From positions 1 through 8,091 of the forward strand of contig DAOUQK010000159.1 in NCBI GenBank assembly GCA_030625695.1: DNA of 8,091 nt, given 5' to 3'. The notes beneath the pieces are model-generated. The model did not search any database and was not told the origin of the DNA. It saw only the letters and a list, made by a program, of their open reading frames with translations. The stretch is from Paracoccaceae bacterium (GTDB lineage: Bacteria; Pseudomonadota; Alphaproteobacteria; Rhodobacterales; Rhodobacteraceae). Shown here in pieces: positions 1 to 6,910 of the stretch. Made by a program: the position numbers and the translations under genes. The stretch's first letter is position 1; each line of letters starts with the position of its first letter.

Positions 1-912
1 GTCAATCCGGTGATGCCGGAAACCATTGGCGGCTCGGCTGACCTTACGGGATCAAACAACACCAAATCCGACGATATGGGCGTGTTTGACACGGACAATC
101 GCAAGGGACGTTATGTCTATTGGGGTATCCGCGAACATGGCATGGCGGCGGCGATGAACGGCATGGTGCTGCACGGGGGTGCCCGCGCCTATGGCGGGAC
201 GTTCATGGCGTTCACCGACTATGCCCGCCCGGCGATGCGTCTGGCGGCCTTGATGCGCATCCCGACTGTATTTGTGATGACCCACGATTCCATTGGCCTC
301 GGCGAAGACGGGCCGACCCACCAGCCGGTTGAACATCTGGCGATCTCGCGCGCCACACCCAATACTTACGTCTTCCGCCCCGCGGATTCGGTGGAAACGG
401 CGGAAGCCTGGGAAATTGCCCTGACATCGAAAGAAACCCCGTCGGTTCTGTCCCTGACGCGTCAGGGACTGCCAACGGTGCGCGTGGAGCACAAGGCCAG
501 GAACCTCAGTGCGCAAGGCGCATACGTTCTGGCCAAAGCCACCGGCAAAACCCAGGCCGTGCTGATCGCCACCGGTTCCGAGGTGTCGGTCGCCATGCAG
601 GCGCGCGAAATGCTCGAAAGCGACGGCATCGGCACCCGCGTGGTCTCGATGCCCTGCATGGAGCTGTTCGCCGAACAGGACGAGGCGTATCGGCGCAAAG
701 TCCTGCCTGCCGGCCCGGTCCGGGTTGGTATCGAAGCCGCGGTGCGGCAAGGCTGGGACCAGTGGTTGTCAGGCGAACGCGGGCGCGATGCCAAATCGGA
801 TTTCGTCGGCATGGACAGCTTTGGCGCGTCAGCCCCGGCGGACGAGCTGTTTGAGAAGTTTGGCATCACGGCGGCGGCGACAGTCGCCAAGGTCAAGGCG
901 CTGTTAGGATAA
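1..912 (+). CDS. tkt: Transketolase, C-terminal part (5' end outside the window)
   Basis: Transketolase is the thiamine-diphosphate enzyme of the pentose phosphate and Calvin cycles; it moves two-carbon ketol units between sugar phosphates in the cytoplasm. The frame is open from base 1, giving about 303 residues, close to the last half of a usual protein of about 660-670. Counting from the first codon, the segment begins at the conserved PETIGGSADLTGSN stretch. It then shows GIREHGM (Glu45, the glutamate that activates the cofactor) and THDSIGLGEDGPTHQP (residues 94-109) of the pyrimidine-binding domain. The C-terminal domain follows (about 180-303), with ATGSEV, and ends normally at KALLG. 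The ATG at base 10 is internal, not the start. A REP-like inverted pair follows 6 bases after the stop. Family identity is certain; whether the gene serves carbon fixation or only the pentose phosphate pathway cannot be told here. Confidence 0.97.
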   Translation, partial: VNPVMPETIGGSADLTGSNNTKSDDMGVFDTDNRKGRYVYWGIREHGMAAAMNGMVLHGGARAYGGTFMAFTDYARPAMRLAALMRIPTVFVMTHDSIGLGEDGPTHQPVEHLAISRATPNTYVFRPADSVETAEAWEIALTSKETPSVLSLTRQGLPTVRVEHKARNLSAQGAYVLAKATGKTQAVLIATGSEVSVAMQAREMLESDGIGTRVVSMPCMELFAEQDEAYRRKVLPAGPVRVGIEAAVRQGWDQWLSGERGRDAKSDFVGMDSFGASAPADELFEKFGITAAATVAKVKALLG

Positions 913-918
913 CAATGC

Positions 919-974
919 GCGTGGGTTTTCACCCACCCTACCTATTGTCTGGTAGGGTGGGTGAAAACCCACGC
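919..974. repeat. Head-to-head pair of GTAG-headed REP-like palindromes (perfect 24-bp inverted repeat)
   Basis: Bases 919-942 and 951-974 are exact reverse complements around an 8-base loop (943-950). Each arm carries a smaller unit: a GTAG head (952-955 on +, 941-938 on -), then GTGGGT, a GAAA loop and ACCCAC. A GTAG head followed by a short hairpin is the layout known for REP elements associated with RAYT transposases, and two facing units resemble a BIME. It sits 6 bases after the transketolase stop and could also shape or protect the mRNA 3' end. There is no T-run after the stem, so it is not a classical intrinsic terminator. That this is a mobile-derived REP is inference from form. Confidence 0.8.
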
Positions 975-996
975 ACCGCACCATCAACAACAAACC

Positions 997-1000
997 GAGG
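997..1000 (+). promoter_or_regulatory. Ribosome-binding site of the SQR-like gene
   Basis: GAGG stands 6 bases before the ATG at 1007 and fixes that start. No clear promoter is visible between the palindrome and this site, so the gene could be read through from transketolase or from a promoter I cannot recognise. Confidence 0.6.
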
Positions 1001-1006
1001 ATCACA

Positions 1007-2134
1007 ATGGCACATGTAACCGTACTTGGCGCAGGTTTCGCAGCCCTCACTGCGGCACGTAAACTGCGCAGCGGCGATCCTTCACTTGAGATCACATTGA
1101 TCGCCCCGGAACCGCAACTGGTCTATCTACCGAGCCTGATCTGGCTGCCGTCCGGTCAGCGCCTGCCCGAAGATATCATCATCCCGCTCGACAACTTCTT
1201 TCAGCGCAACAGGATCACCTATGTTCAGGGCACCGTTGAAGGGCTGGAAGATGGTGGTCGGCTGGTCAAAACCTCGACTGGGGATCATCGCAATGACGGG
1301 CTGATCATCGGCACCGGCGGCAAGTTCATCAAAAAACTGCCCGGCATCGAACACGCCCTGACACCCTGCGAAGGTATCAAACCGGTGATGGAATTCACCG
1401 AACGGCTGGCAGCACTTGAAGGCGGCACATTGGCGTTCGGCTTTTCCGGCAACCCCAAAGAAGGCTCGGCCATGCGCGGCGGGCCGATGTTTGAATTCCT
1501 GTTCGGCACCGACCAGATGCTGCGCGCCCAAGGACGACGTGACAAGTTCGAACTGGTGTTCTTCAGCCCCGCCCCCAAGCCGGGCATACGGCTGGGCGAA
1601 AAGATCGTGCCCAAGCTGATGAACCGCATGAAAGACCTTGATATCAAAACCTATCTGGGCCAGAAAATGGTCCGCTTTGAAGCCGACAAAGTGGTCACCG
1701 AAGGCGCCGAATTTAACGCCGATATCATCATGTTCATGCCCGGCATGACCGGCAATCCCTGGTTCAACAACACCGAACTGCCCCGCTCGCCCGGCGGTCT
1801 GATCACCGCCAACCGGATGTGTCAGGTTGAAGGGTTTAAGCGTACGTATATTGCCGGCGACGCCGGCAGTTTCCCGGGGCCCGACTGGATGCCAAAACAG
1901 GCGCATATGGCTGATTTGCAGGCCGAAGCGGCAGCGGCCAATCTGATATGCGAACTAAACGGCGGCACCCCGGATAAAACGTTCCGGGTCGAATTGATGT
2001 GCATAATCGACGACAACGCCAAAGGCGCAATGGTGGTACGGACCGAAAAGTTCAATATCGCCCTGCCGTCGGTCGGGCTGGCACATAAGGCCAAGGATAT
2101 GTTCGAAAAGCGGTATCTGCGGCATTACCGGTAA
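1007..2134 (+). CDS. SQR-like FAD-dependent pyridine nucleotide-disulfide oxidoreductase
   Basis: A 375-residue flavoprotein of the SQR / flavocytochrome c sulfide dehydrogenase group, which oxidises sulfide or related thiols and passes electrons to quinone or cytochrome. The N-terminus VLGAGFAALTAARKL (6-20) is the FAD-binding Rossmann motif. LIIGTGG (99-105) and YIAGDAG (281-287) are the second and third FAD-contact motifs, and the tail LAHKAKDMFEKRYLRHY (358-374) matches the membrane-facing C-terminus of SQRs. Compared with my memory of Acidithiobacillus SQR, Cys121 corresponds to Cys128 and Cys332 (ELMCIIDD) to Cys356. The site of redox-active Cys160 is replaced: GSAMRGGPMFEF (153-164) stands where SQR has GASCFGPAYEY. 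It may therefore be a non-canonical SQR or another quinone-linked flavoprotein. There is no signal peptide. No sulfur-metabolism genes are nearby. The fold is secure, the substrate is not. Confidence 0.85.
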   Translation: MAHVTVLGAGFAALTAARKLRSGDPSLEITLIAPEPQLVYLPSLIWLPSGQRLPEDIIIPLDNFFQRNRITYVQGTVEGLEDGGRLVKTSTGDHRNDGLIIGTGGKFIKKLPGIEHALTPCEGIKPVMEFTERLAALEGGTLAFGFSGNPKEGSAMRGGPMFEFLFGTDQMLRAQGRRDKFELVFFSPAPKPGIRLGEKIVPKLMNRMKDLDIKTYLGQKMVRFEADKVVTEGAEFNADIIMFMPGMTGNPWFNNTELPRSPGGLITANRMCQVEGFKRTYIAGDAGSFPGPDWMPKQAHMADLQAEAAAANLICELNGGTPDKTFRVELMCIIDDNAKGAMVVRTEKFNIALPSVGLAHKAKDMFEKRYLRHYR

Positions 2135-2140
2135 GGGAGC

Positions 2141-2163
2141 GGCGGGGTGAAACCCCGCCCTAC
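2141..2163 (-). repeat. GTAG-headed REP-like palindrome between convergent genes
   Basis: GGCGGGGT (2141-2148) pairs with ACCCCGCC (2152-2159) around a GAA loop, and CTAC (2160-2163) reads as a GTAG head on the - strand. The element lies between the stops of the SQR-like gene (2134) and the caspase gene (2198), where such repeats are often found. It may mark or protect the 3' ends of both transcripts. It has no T-run. A near-identical copy in the same orientation lies at 4340-4361. Confidence 0.78.
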
Positions 2164-2197
2164 GCCTGTCGGCAGACTGGCTGAACCGCACCGGGCG

Positions 2198-4258
2198 TCA
2201 TTCGAATTTTTCCGCGAATGAAATTCTTGTTCTTTGGATAAGGCAATTGCACAGCCGCAACATTGCAGCGCGCGTCCCCGCACCCGCCACGCCGTCAATC
2301 GTACCGCGATAACGTGCCTTACTCGATGATCGCAACCTGAACTGAAGCAATCTGGCTGTTTCGCGCTCCCAATCAGAAGTCGCACGAAGTGCCGGCAGGT
2401 AATTCCCCCTGGTCAAAGCTTCGAAATAATAATTTGCGGCATGTCCAGGCGTACTGGAAACACCGCGCCCGATTTCGAGGCGATATCCATATTCCACCAT
2501 CATCGAAGAGCTTCCTTGATCGGCCCCGTACTTCAGCCATCGGGACGCCTGCTCGTCGTCACGCGGCCAAAACTTTCCGCTTTTGTGTTCGCGCACCAGT
2601 CGCAAGTTTGCATAAAAGTCCCCAGCCTGCGCTGCTTTTTCAAACATGCTACGGGCTTTGATCAGGTTCTCTGTACCACCAACTTTGAAATAGTGGTTTG
2701 CCAGACGGATCAAAGCCTTGTCATTTCCGGCATCGGCGGCAGTTTCCAGATACGCCAGTCCTTGCGCTTTTTCGGATACGGATGCACTGGTGCTTGAAAG
2801 CATTCGATACCCGGCCTCAAACATTCCTGGCACATCGCCGCGTTCAGCGGCCAAGCGATAGAGATCCTCTGGCTGTAGCTTTTTGCCCGCCAGAAACACA
2901 AAGCTTTTCAAATACAAATCGGCCAGCATTCGCGGCGCGCTGGCGCTGCCAGACTCTGTTGCAGATTTAAGCAATGCAATCGCCTCCCTCGGCGCCGGCA
3001 AAACTGAGCTGGTCTTTAGAATGAGCGACGCCAGCGCCACCTTTGCCCCGACATTGCCCCCATCGGCGGCTTGTTGCAGATAGGGGCGCGCCAGTTTCGG
3101 CTCAGGCCCGCTCAAAATTACCCGACCTAATTGGTACAGGCTGCGCACATGCCCCGGATGCCCCGAGGTGGCCAGAACACAGGCCTGACGCGCCGCGTTT
3201 GTATCAATATCCTCTAGTGCCACGCCCGCGACATCACCTGGACGCTCAAGATCGTCCGGGTCAGCCGCCAGCGTATCGCAGGCCTTGATCAACGGGCTGT
3301 TGTCGCCGGTTGGAACCACCCCGCTTGGTTGCTGACGCAACACCGTGCGTTTGCGGTGCGCGCGCCGGATCACCGCCGGGTTCAGCCCCGAACCGGAAAA
3401 TGCGTCCAGAAAGGCAGACCAGCCGTCGACTGTATTGGTTATATCCGCGCGGGCGAAATCGCGCAGCATGCTGTCTTCTGATACATCGCGTGGCTTGGCC
3501 GCCGCCAGAAATATGTCGCGGGCCGGAAGTGATCCATAGGTGAATGGTTCCTGCGCGCCGCCTGTGGTGCTGTAAACACTGTCGCGAACCTGGCGGAACA
3601 GTTTGCCAATCTCAAGCCCGGGCTGTTCCAGATGTTGCAACAGCGCCTCGGCGTAGGGGCTGTTTCTACCGTCTCCGTCATACGCCACAGTGCCACCTTT
3701 GGCCGCATAGCTGACCAACACACCGCCCGGTGGTTCGATTCGCGCCAGTCCGCGCCCCAGTGAGCGGGTCGGCGCATCAGCCATCTGCAATAGAAACGGG
3801 TTGTTACGACACGCATCCAACAACACCAGGCGCAGGGTGCTGGCCCCGGCTACCGCTCCCAGAAACTGTGACATCTGGTGGGCTTCATAGAGCGCGTCGC
3901 CCGCCCGCTCTATCTTGGCATCAACCGGGATCAGATAGTTCTGATTATCGATCTCAAACCCGTGACCGGCAAAATACAGCACGGCCATGTCGGCATCCCG
4001 TGCAGTGTGCGAAAAGTTACGCAAAGCACGGTTGGTCTCGCGCCCGCCAAGGTTCAGAAGCAGATTGACGTCAAAGCCAAGTCGACCCAGGGACGCGGCA
4101 ATATCAGTGGCGTCATTTTCCGGGTTTTTGAGGCTTGGCACGGCCTCATACTGACTGTTGCCGATAACAAGGGCGACGCGTTCCTGAGCGTTGGCTGATG
4201 TTGCAAGGGCAAGCAACAGGGCGCAGATCAGAAATTTTATTGCGGACAATCTCGCCAA
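2198..4258 (-). CDS. Secreted caspase-family (peptidase C14-like) protein with Sel1-like repeats
   Basis: A 686-residue protein, probably periplasmic. Residues 1-24 form a signal peptide ending in SANA before QE. Residues 26-250 are a caspase p20-like domain: RVALVIGNSQY (27-37), the catalytic His99 in YFAGHG, and the catalytic Cys150 in LLDACRNNPF. After a linker (about 255-365), residues about 372-600 hold divergent Sel1/TPR-like helical repeats, for example ARPYLQQAADGGNVGAKVAL (390-409) and ARSMFEKAAQAGDFYANLRL. Residues 635-670 (YRGTIDGVAGAGTRAAM) resemble part of a peptidoglycan-binding domain. The start is TTG at 4258, backed by GAGGGG (4270-4265) 6 bases upstream; I see no better ATG. 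Bacterial caspase homologues usually cleave after basic residues, but the target is unknown. The gene stands alone, converges on the SQR-like gene and is flanked by REP-like repeats. By eye its 3' half is more AT-rich than its neighbours. Confidence 0.9.
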   Translation of the reverse strand: MARLSAIKFLICALLLALATSANAQERVALVIGNSQYEAVPSLKNPENDATDIAASLGRLGFDVNLLLNLGGRETNRALRNFSHTARDADMAVLYFAGHGFEIDNQNYLIPVDAKIERAGDALYEAHQMSQFLGAVAGASTLRLVLLDACRNNPFLLQMADAPTRSLGRGLARIEPPGGVLVSYAAKGGTVAYDGDGRNSPYAEALLQHLEQPGLEIGKLFRQVRDSVYSTTGGAQEPFTYGSLPARDIFLAAAKPRDVSEDSMLRDFARADITNTVDGWSAFLDAFSGSGLNPAVIRRAHRKRTVLRQQPSGVVPTGDNSPLIKACDTLAADPDDLERPGDVAGVALEDIDTNAARQACVLATSGHPGHVRSLYQLGRVILSGPEPKLARPYLQQAADGGNVGAKVALASLILKTSSVLPAPREAIALLKSATESGSASAPRMLADLYLKSFVFLAGKKLQPEDLYRLAAERGDVPGMFEAGYRMLSSTSASVSEKAQGLAYLETAADAGNDKALIRLANHYFKVGGTENLIKARSMFEKAAQAGDFYANLRLVREHKSGKFWPRDDEQASRWLKYGADQGSSSMMVEYGYRLEIGRGVSSTPGHAANYYFEALTRGNYLPALRATSDWERETARLLQFRLRSSSKARYRGTIDGVAGAGTRAAMLRLCNCLIQRTRISFAEKFE

Positions 4259-4264
4259 ATCCGT

Positions 4265-4270
4265 CCCCTC
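4265..4270 (-). promoter_or_regulatory. Ribosome-binding site deciding the TTG start of the caspase gene
   Basis: GAGGGG on the - strand lies 6 bases before TTG (4258-4256). The signal peptide then begins directly (MARLSAIKFLICALLL), which supports this unusual start codon. Confidence 0.65.
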
Positions 4271-4339
4271 TGATCGTATTGTTGCACCTTAACTTAGGGC
4301 GCACATGCCTAACAATACAAGGATTCCCTTTCAGCGGGC

Positions 4340-4361
4340 GGCGGGGTGAACCCCGCCCTAC
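4340..4361 (-). repeat. GTAG-headed REP-like palindrome upstream of the caspase gene
   Basis: GGCGGGG (4340-4346) pairs with CCCCGCC (4351-4357) around a TGAA loop. CTAC (4358-4361) gives the GTAG head on the - strand. It differs from the copy at 2141-2163 by one A in the loop and has the same orientation, so the two form direct repeats around the caspase gene. It lies in the 262-base gap between the caspase start and the methyltransferase stop, which otherwise holds the GTACAAAA repeats and no gene I can support. Confidence 0.78.
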
Positions 4362-4432
4362 CGTTGATTTACAGGGGAATGACTCGGTAGTGTTGTTGGT
4401 CAGATACGGATGATTCCGGGATTTGAAGTCCT

Positions 4433-4472
4433 GTACAAAACGTACAAAACATAATTTCGCCCATGTACAAAA
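4433..4472. repeat. Three copies of GTACAAAA
   Basis: Exact GTACAAAA octamers occur at 4433-4440, 4442-4449 and 4465-4472, with start-to-start distances of 9 and 23 bases. The stretch is AT-rich compared with its surroundings. It lies about 50-90 bases after the methyltransferase stop and about 175-215 bases upstream of the caspase start. It could be a protein-binding site for the caspase promoter or simply a small repeat. No function is established. Confidence 0.5.
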
Positions 4473-4520
4473 TGGTCAATTCATTGCCGGTTTTCCCAGG
4501 CGAAGCCCCGATTGATCATA

Positions 4521-6080
4521 TTAGAAATCGGTAGGTGCACCGCCTTCGGATTTGCGGCGGGCGACAAAATCGGCCAATTCCTCGCGGATCGCCACATCCA
4601 TGTCGGGGGCTTCAAAATTGGCGATGATGTCCTTGAATATCAGATGCGCACGTTCCGGCGTCCAGATGGCACCGGCCTCCTCCCAGGCTTCATAGTTCTT
4701 CCAATCGCTTAAGAACGGCTGATAGAACGCTGTTTTATAACGATCTTGCGTGTGTTGCGTGCCAAAGAAATGGCCGTCGTTGCCGACTTCTTTTATCGCA
4801 TCCAAGGCAATGTCATCGACGCCCGTGGCAAACGTTGACGGTTCCATATAGCGCTGGATCTGCTGTAACACCTCGCAATCCATGATGAATTTTTCTGGCG
4901 AGGCAATCAGCCCGCCCTCTAACCAGCCAGCCGCGTGATAAACCATATTGGTGCCCGACTGCACCGCCGCCCAGAGGCTGTTCGAGGTCTCCCACATCGC
5001 CTGCCCGTCCGGCACATTGGCGGCACACACGCCCGACGAACGCAAAGGCAACCCGTAGAACCGCGCCATTTGTCCGGTCATCTGAGTGGCGCGCATGTAT
5101 TCCGGAGTGCCAAAAGCCGGCGCGCCGGATTTCATGTCGACGTTGGACGTAAACGTACCGATGCCACAGGCTGCTCCCGGGCGCACGTATTGAAACAGGG
5201 CGATGGCGCACAGCGCCTCAGCGATGGATTGCGCCACGGCCCCGGCCATGGTCACCGGTGCCATCGCCCCGGCCAGGGTGAACGGCGTGACCACAACCGC
5301 CTGCCCCCGACGCACCATGCGCAGGCAACCGTCGATCATCGGAAAGTCGTGTTTCAAGGGCGAGGTCGAGTTGATGTTGGTATACATTCGCGGCGTGGCG
5401 TCGAATTCGGCGTGGGTCAGACCACCACCGATACGCACCATTTCCATCACGTCTTCGACCCGCTCCTTGCCAAGGGAATAGGCGTGCATCACCTTGTCGG
5501 TCAGGGTCAGCTTGTCATAAACCACATCCAGATGCCGCACGCTTGCATGCACATCGACCGGTTCCACCGGATAGCCGCCGGCAAAGTGGATGCAGTTGAA
5601 ATATTGGGTCAATTTCAACAGGTTGGCGCATTGTTCTCGGTTTCCAGCAACCTTTTTACCCAGTTCCAAGTCCCAGTAATTTGGTGGCGATGAAACGTTG
5701 CCAAACAGAATATGTTTGCCGCCAACCGTCAGGGTCCGATCAAGGTTGCGCGGCGTCAGGGTAAATTCAGACGGTGCGCGTGCGATCATTTCCATGACAA
5801 AATCGCGGCCCATGCGCACCAAGTCACCCTCGACCTTGCAGCCCGCCTGACGAAAGATGTCCAGCGCCTCGGGGTTCAGGAATACCACGCCGATCTCTTC
5901 CAGAATGCGCATGGCACCATTGTGGATCGCGGCAACGCCCGCCTCGTCCAGCGGCTCGGTCGGGCGATCCACGTTGACAGGAAGGCGCCAGGGCATCTGA
6001 TTTATCACCGCACCACCACGGCGGGCCGACTTGCCAGCCCGTCCACCACTGCGCCGTTTGCGGGTATCTGCCTGTGCCAT
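4521..6080 (-). CDS. MttB-family (trimethylamine/betaine-type) methyltransferase without pyrrolysine
   Basis: A 519-residue member of the trimethylamine methyltransferase (MttB, COG5598) family. Studied members move a methyl group from a quaternary or tertiary amine to a corrinoid protein. Pyrrolysine MttB uses trimethylamine; the relative MtgB, which lacks pyrrolysine, uses glycine betaine. The frame has no in-frame amber codon, so this belongs to the non-pyrrolysine type common in marine alphaproteobacteria. Visible features are a basic, probably disordered N-terminus (8-22), LDEAGVAAIHNGAMRILEEI (44-63), NINSTSPLKHD (235-245), PFTLAGAMAPVTMAGA (266-281) and GNDGHFFGTQHT (433-444). The ATG at 6080 has the strong site AGAAGGA (6095-6089) 8 bases upstream; a TTG at 6101 would place the ribosome site inside the gene. 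No corrinoid protein or reductase gene is adjacent. Family is firm, substrate unknown. Confidence 0.93.
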   Translation of the reverse strand: MAQADTRKRRSGGRAGKSARRGGAVINQMPWRLPVNVDRPTEPLDEAGVAAIHNGAMRILEEIGVVFLNPEALDIFRQAGCKVEGDLVRMGRDFVMEMIARAPSEFTLTPRNLDRTLTVGGKHILFGNVSSPPNYWDLELGKKVAGNREQCANLLKLTQYFNCIHFAGGYPVEPVDVHASVRHLDVVYDKLTLTDKVMHAYSLGKERVEDVMEMVRIGGGLTHAEFDATPRMYTNINSTSPLKHDFPMIDGCLRMVRRGQAVVVTPFTLAGAMAPVTMAGAVAQSIAEALCAIALFQYVRPGAACGIGTFTSNVDMKSGAPAFGTPEYMRATQMTGQMARFYGLPLRSSGVCAANVPDGQAMWETSNSLWAAVQSGTNMVYHAAGWLEGGLIASPEKFIMDCEVLQQIQRYMEPSTFATGVDDIALDAIKEVGNDGHFFGTQHTQDRYKTAFYQPFLSDWKNYEAWEEAGAIWTPERAHLIFKDIIANFEAPDMDVAIREELADFVARRKSEGGAPTDF

Positions 6081-6088
6081 TAATCCAG

Positions 6089-6095
6089 TCCTTCT
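6089..6095 (-). promoter_or_regulatory. Ribosome-binding site of the MttB-like gene
   Basis: AGAAGGA on the - strand with 8 bases to the ATG at 6080-6078. It decides the start against the in-frame TTG at 6101, which is only 6 bases upstream of this site. Confidence 0.75.
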
Positions 6096-6150
6096 TGTCA
6101 AATATCTGGTTCAACAGGCAACAACGCCCGGCCATCTGCCGCGCTGATTG

Positions 6151-6174
6151 CGACAAGTCCTGTCGTTTTTATTT
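6151..6174 (+). terminator. Weak hairpin followed by a T-run, on the strand opposite to the genes
   Basis: CGACA (6151-6155) pairs with TGTCG (6161-6165) around AGTCC, followed by TTTTT and ATTT. The form is that of a short intrinsic terminator reading to the right. The genes on both sides read to the left, and on their strand no T-run follows the stem. It may be chance, or it may stop antisense transcription into the HAD gene. It lies in the 117-base gap before the MttB-like gene, where I could not make out a convincing promoter. Confidence 0.25.
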
Positions 6175-6197
6175 CGAAACAGTCGCTTTGGGCCGGA

Positions 6198-6899
6198 CTA
6201 ATCCGCGATCCAATCCGGGATATGACCGATATCCGGCAGCACCACATCGGCATGAGGTGCCAGATCGCCTTCGCCCGCATAGCCGGTCAGCACGCCGATT
6301 GTCACCATCCCCGCCGCGCGCCCGGCGACCAGATCATGAGCACTGTCGCCAACCATGGCAATCACGCCCGGGTCAAGGCTCACGGCCTTGGCAAAGCCAA
6401 GCAATTGGCCCGGGGCAGGTTTGGCGCCAAAGCCCGAGTCCGACCCGGCAATGAAATCAAAATGGCCGCGAATGCCGACCGAATCCAGATGAGCAAGGGC
6501 GGGTGAAATGGCGTCGTTGGTGGCCACGCCCAACCGCATGCCATCCTCGCGCAATTGCTCCAGGTAGGGCACCAGCGGCACCACTTCGATTTGCGAGACC
6601 TGCTCGGCCTCGTAGTTCAAAGTATCCAGCAGGTGATTATAGTTGGTTTCCGGCAAATGCGGGATCATTGCCCGGGCAATCTCGGCCGGGGTGTCGGCGA
6701 TGACCATGCTGTCGGGTTGAAACCGGCGGTTGGCCAGATCAAAGCCGATATGCCAGCCCAAGGTCGCCGCTCGTGCGCGGTCATTGGCGCAACTGCGCAG
6801 AAGAAAGGCTTCGGCCCAGCCCTCCCAGGTGGCACCGAAATCGAACAATGTGCCGTCTTTGTCAAACAGCAGGCCAGAAATGGGCGCGGTTATGGGCAT
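6198..6899 (-). CDS. HAD-superfamily hydrolase, phosphoglycolate phosphatase-like
   Basis: A 233-residue cytoplasmic phosphatase of the haloacid dehalogenase superfamily. Motif I is FDKDGTLFD, with nucleophile Asp13 and acid/base Asp15. Motif II is ATND (Thr127-Asn128). Lys160 in GAKPAPG is motif III, and GDSAHD with Asp185 and Asp189 is motif IV, which binds magnesium. The helical region at about 20-95 between motifs I and II is a C1-type cap, as in Gph and related sugar-phosphate phosphatases. All catalytic residues are present. The ATG at 6899 is preceded by AAGGA, which overlaps the stop of the DUF3572 gene 11 bases upstream, so translation is probably coupled. It ends the ccm-linked run. 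Phosphoglycolate is a possible substrate, but HAD specificity cannot be read from these motifs. Confidence 0.92.
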   Translation of the reverse strand: MPITAPISGLLFDKDGTLFDFGATWEGWAEAFLLRSCANDRARAATLGWHIGFDLANRRFQPDSMVIADTPAEIARAMIPHLPETNYNHLLDTLNYEAEQVSQIEVVPLVPYLEQLREDGMRLGVATNDAISPALAHLDSVGIRGHFDFIAGSDSGFGAKPAPGQLLGFAKAVSLDPGVIAMVGDSAHDLVAGRAAGMVTIGVLTGYAGEGDLAPHADVVLPDIGHIPDWIAD

Positions 6900-6910
6900 G
6901 TGTGCGTTCC

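Noticed and set aside
52..750. Long open frame of 232 codons antisense to transketolase
   Set aside because: It lies opposite a clear transketolase frame, has no family features, and long antisense frames are expected in GC-rich coding DNA.
919..974. Palindrome after transketolase as an intrinsic terminator
   Set aside because: The stem is strong but no T-run follows on either strand, and its GTAG-headed units fit a REP-like element better.
1127..1906. Long open frame of 259 codons antisense to the SQR-like gene
   Set aside because: It is a mirror of the coding frame, with no recognisable domain and no supported start.
4935..5693. Long + strand open frame of 252 codons inside the MttB-like gene
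   Set aside because: It is antisense to a well-supported methyltransferase; its composition rich in His, Arg and Gly is typical of a shadow frame.
6081..6101. TTG start at 6101 for the MttB-like gene, and TTGACA (6101-6096) as a -35 box
   Set aside because: The ATG at 6080 has AGAAGGA at the right distance, so the TTG start would put the ribosome site inside the gene. TTGACA is only about 15 bases before the ATG, leaving no room for a -10 box and leader.
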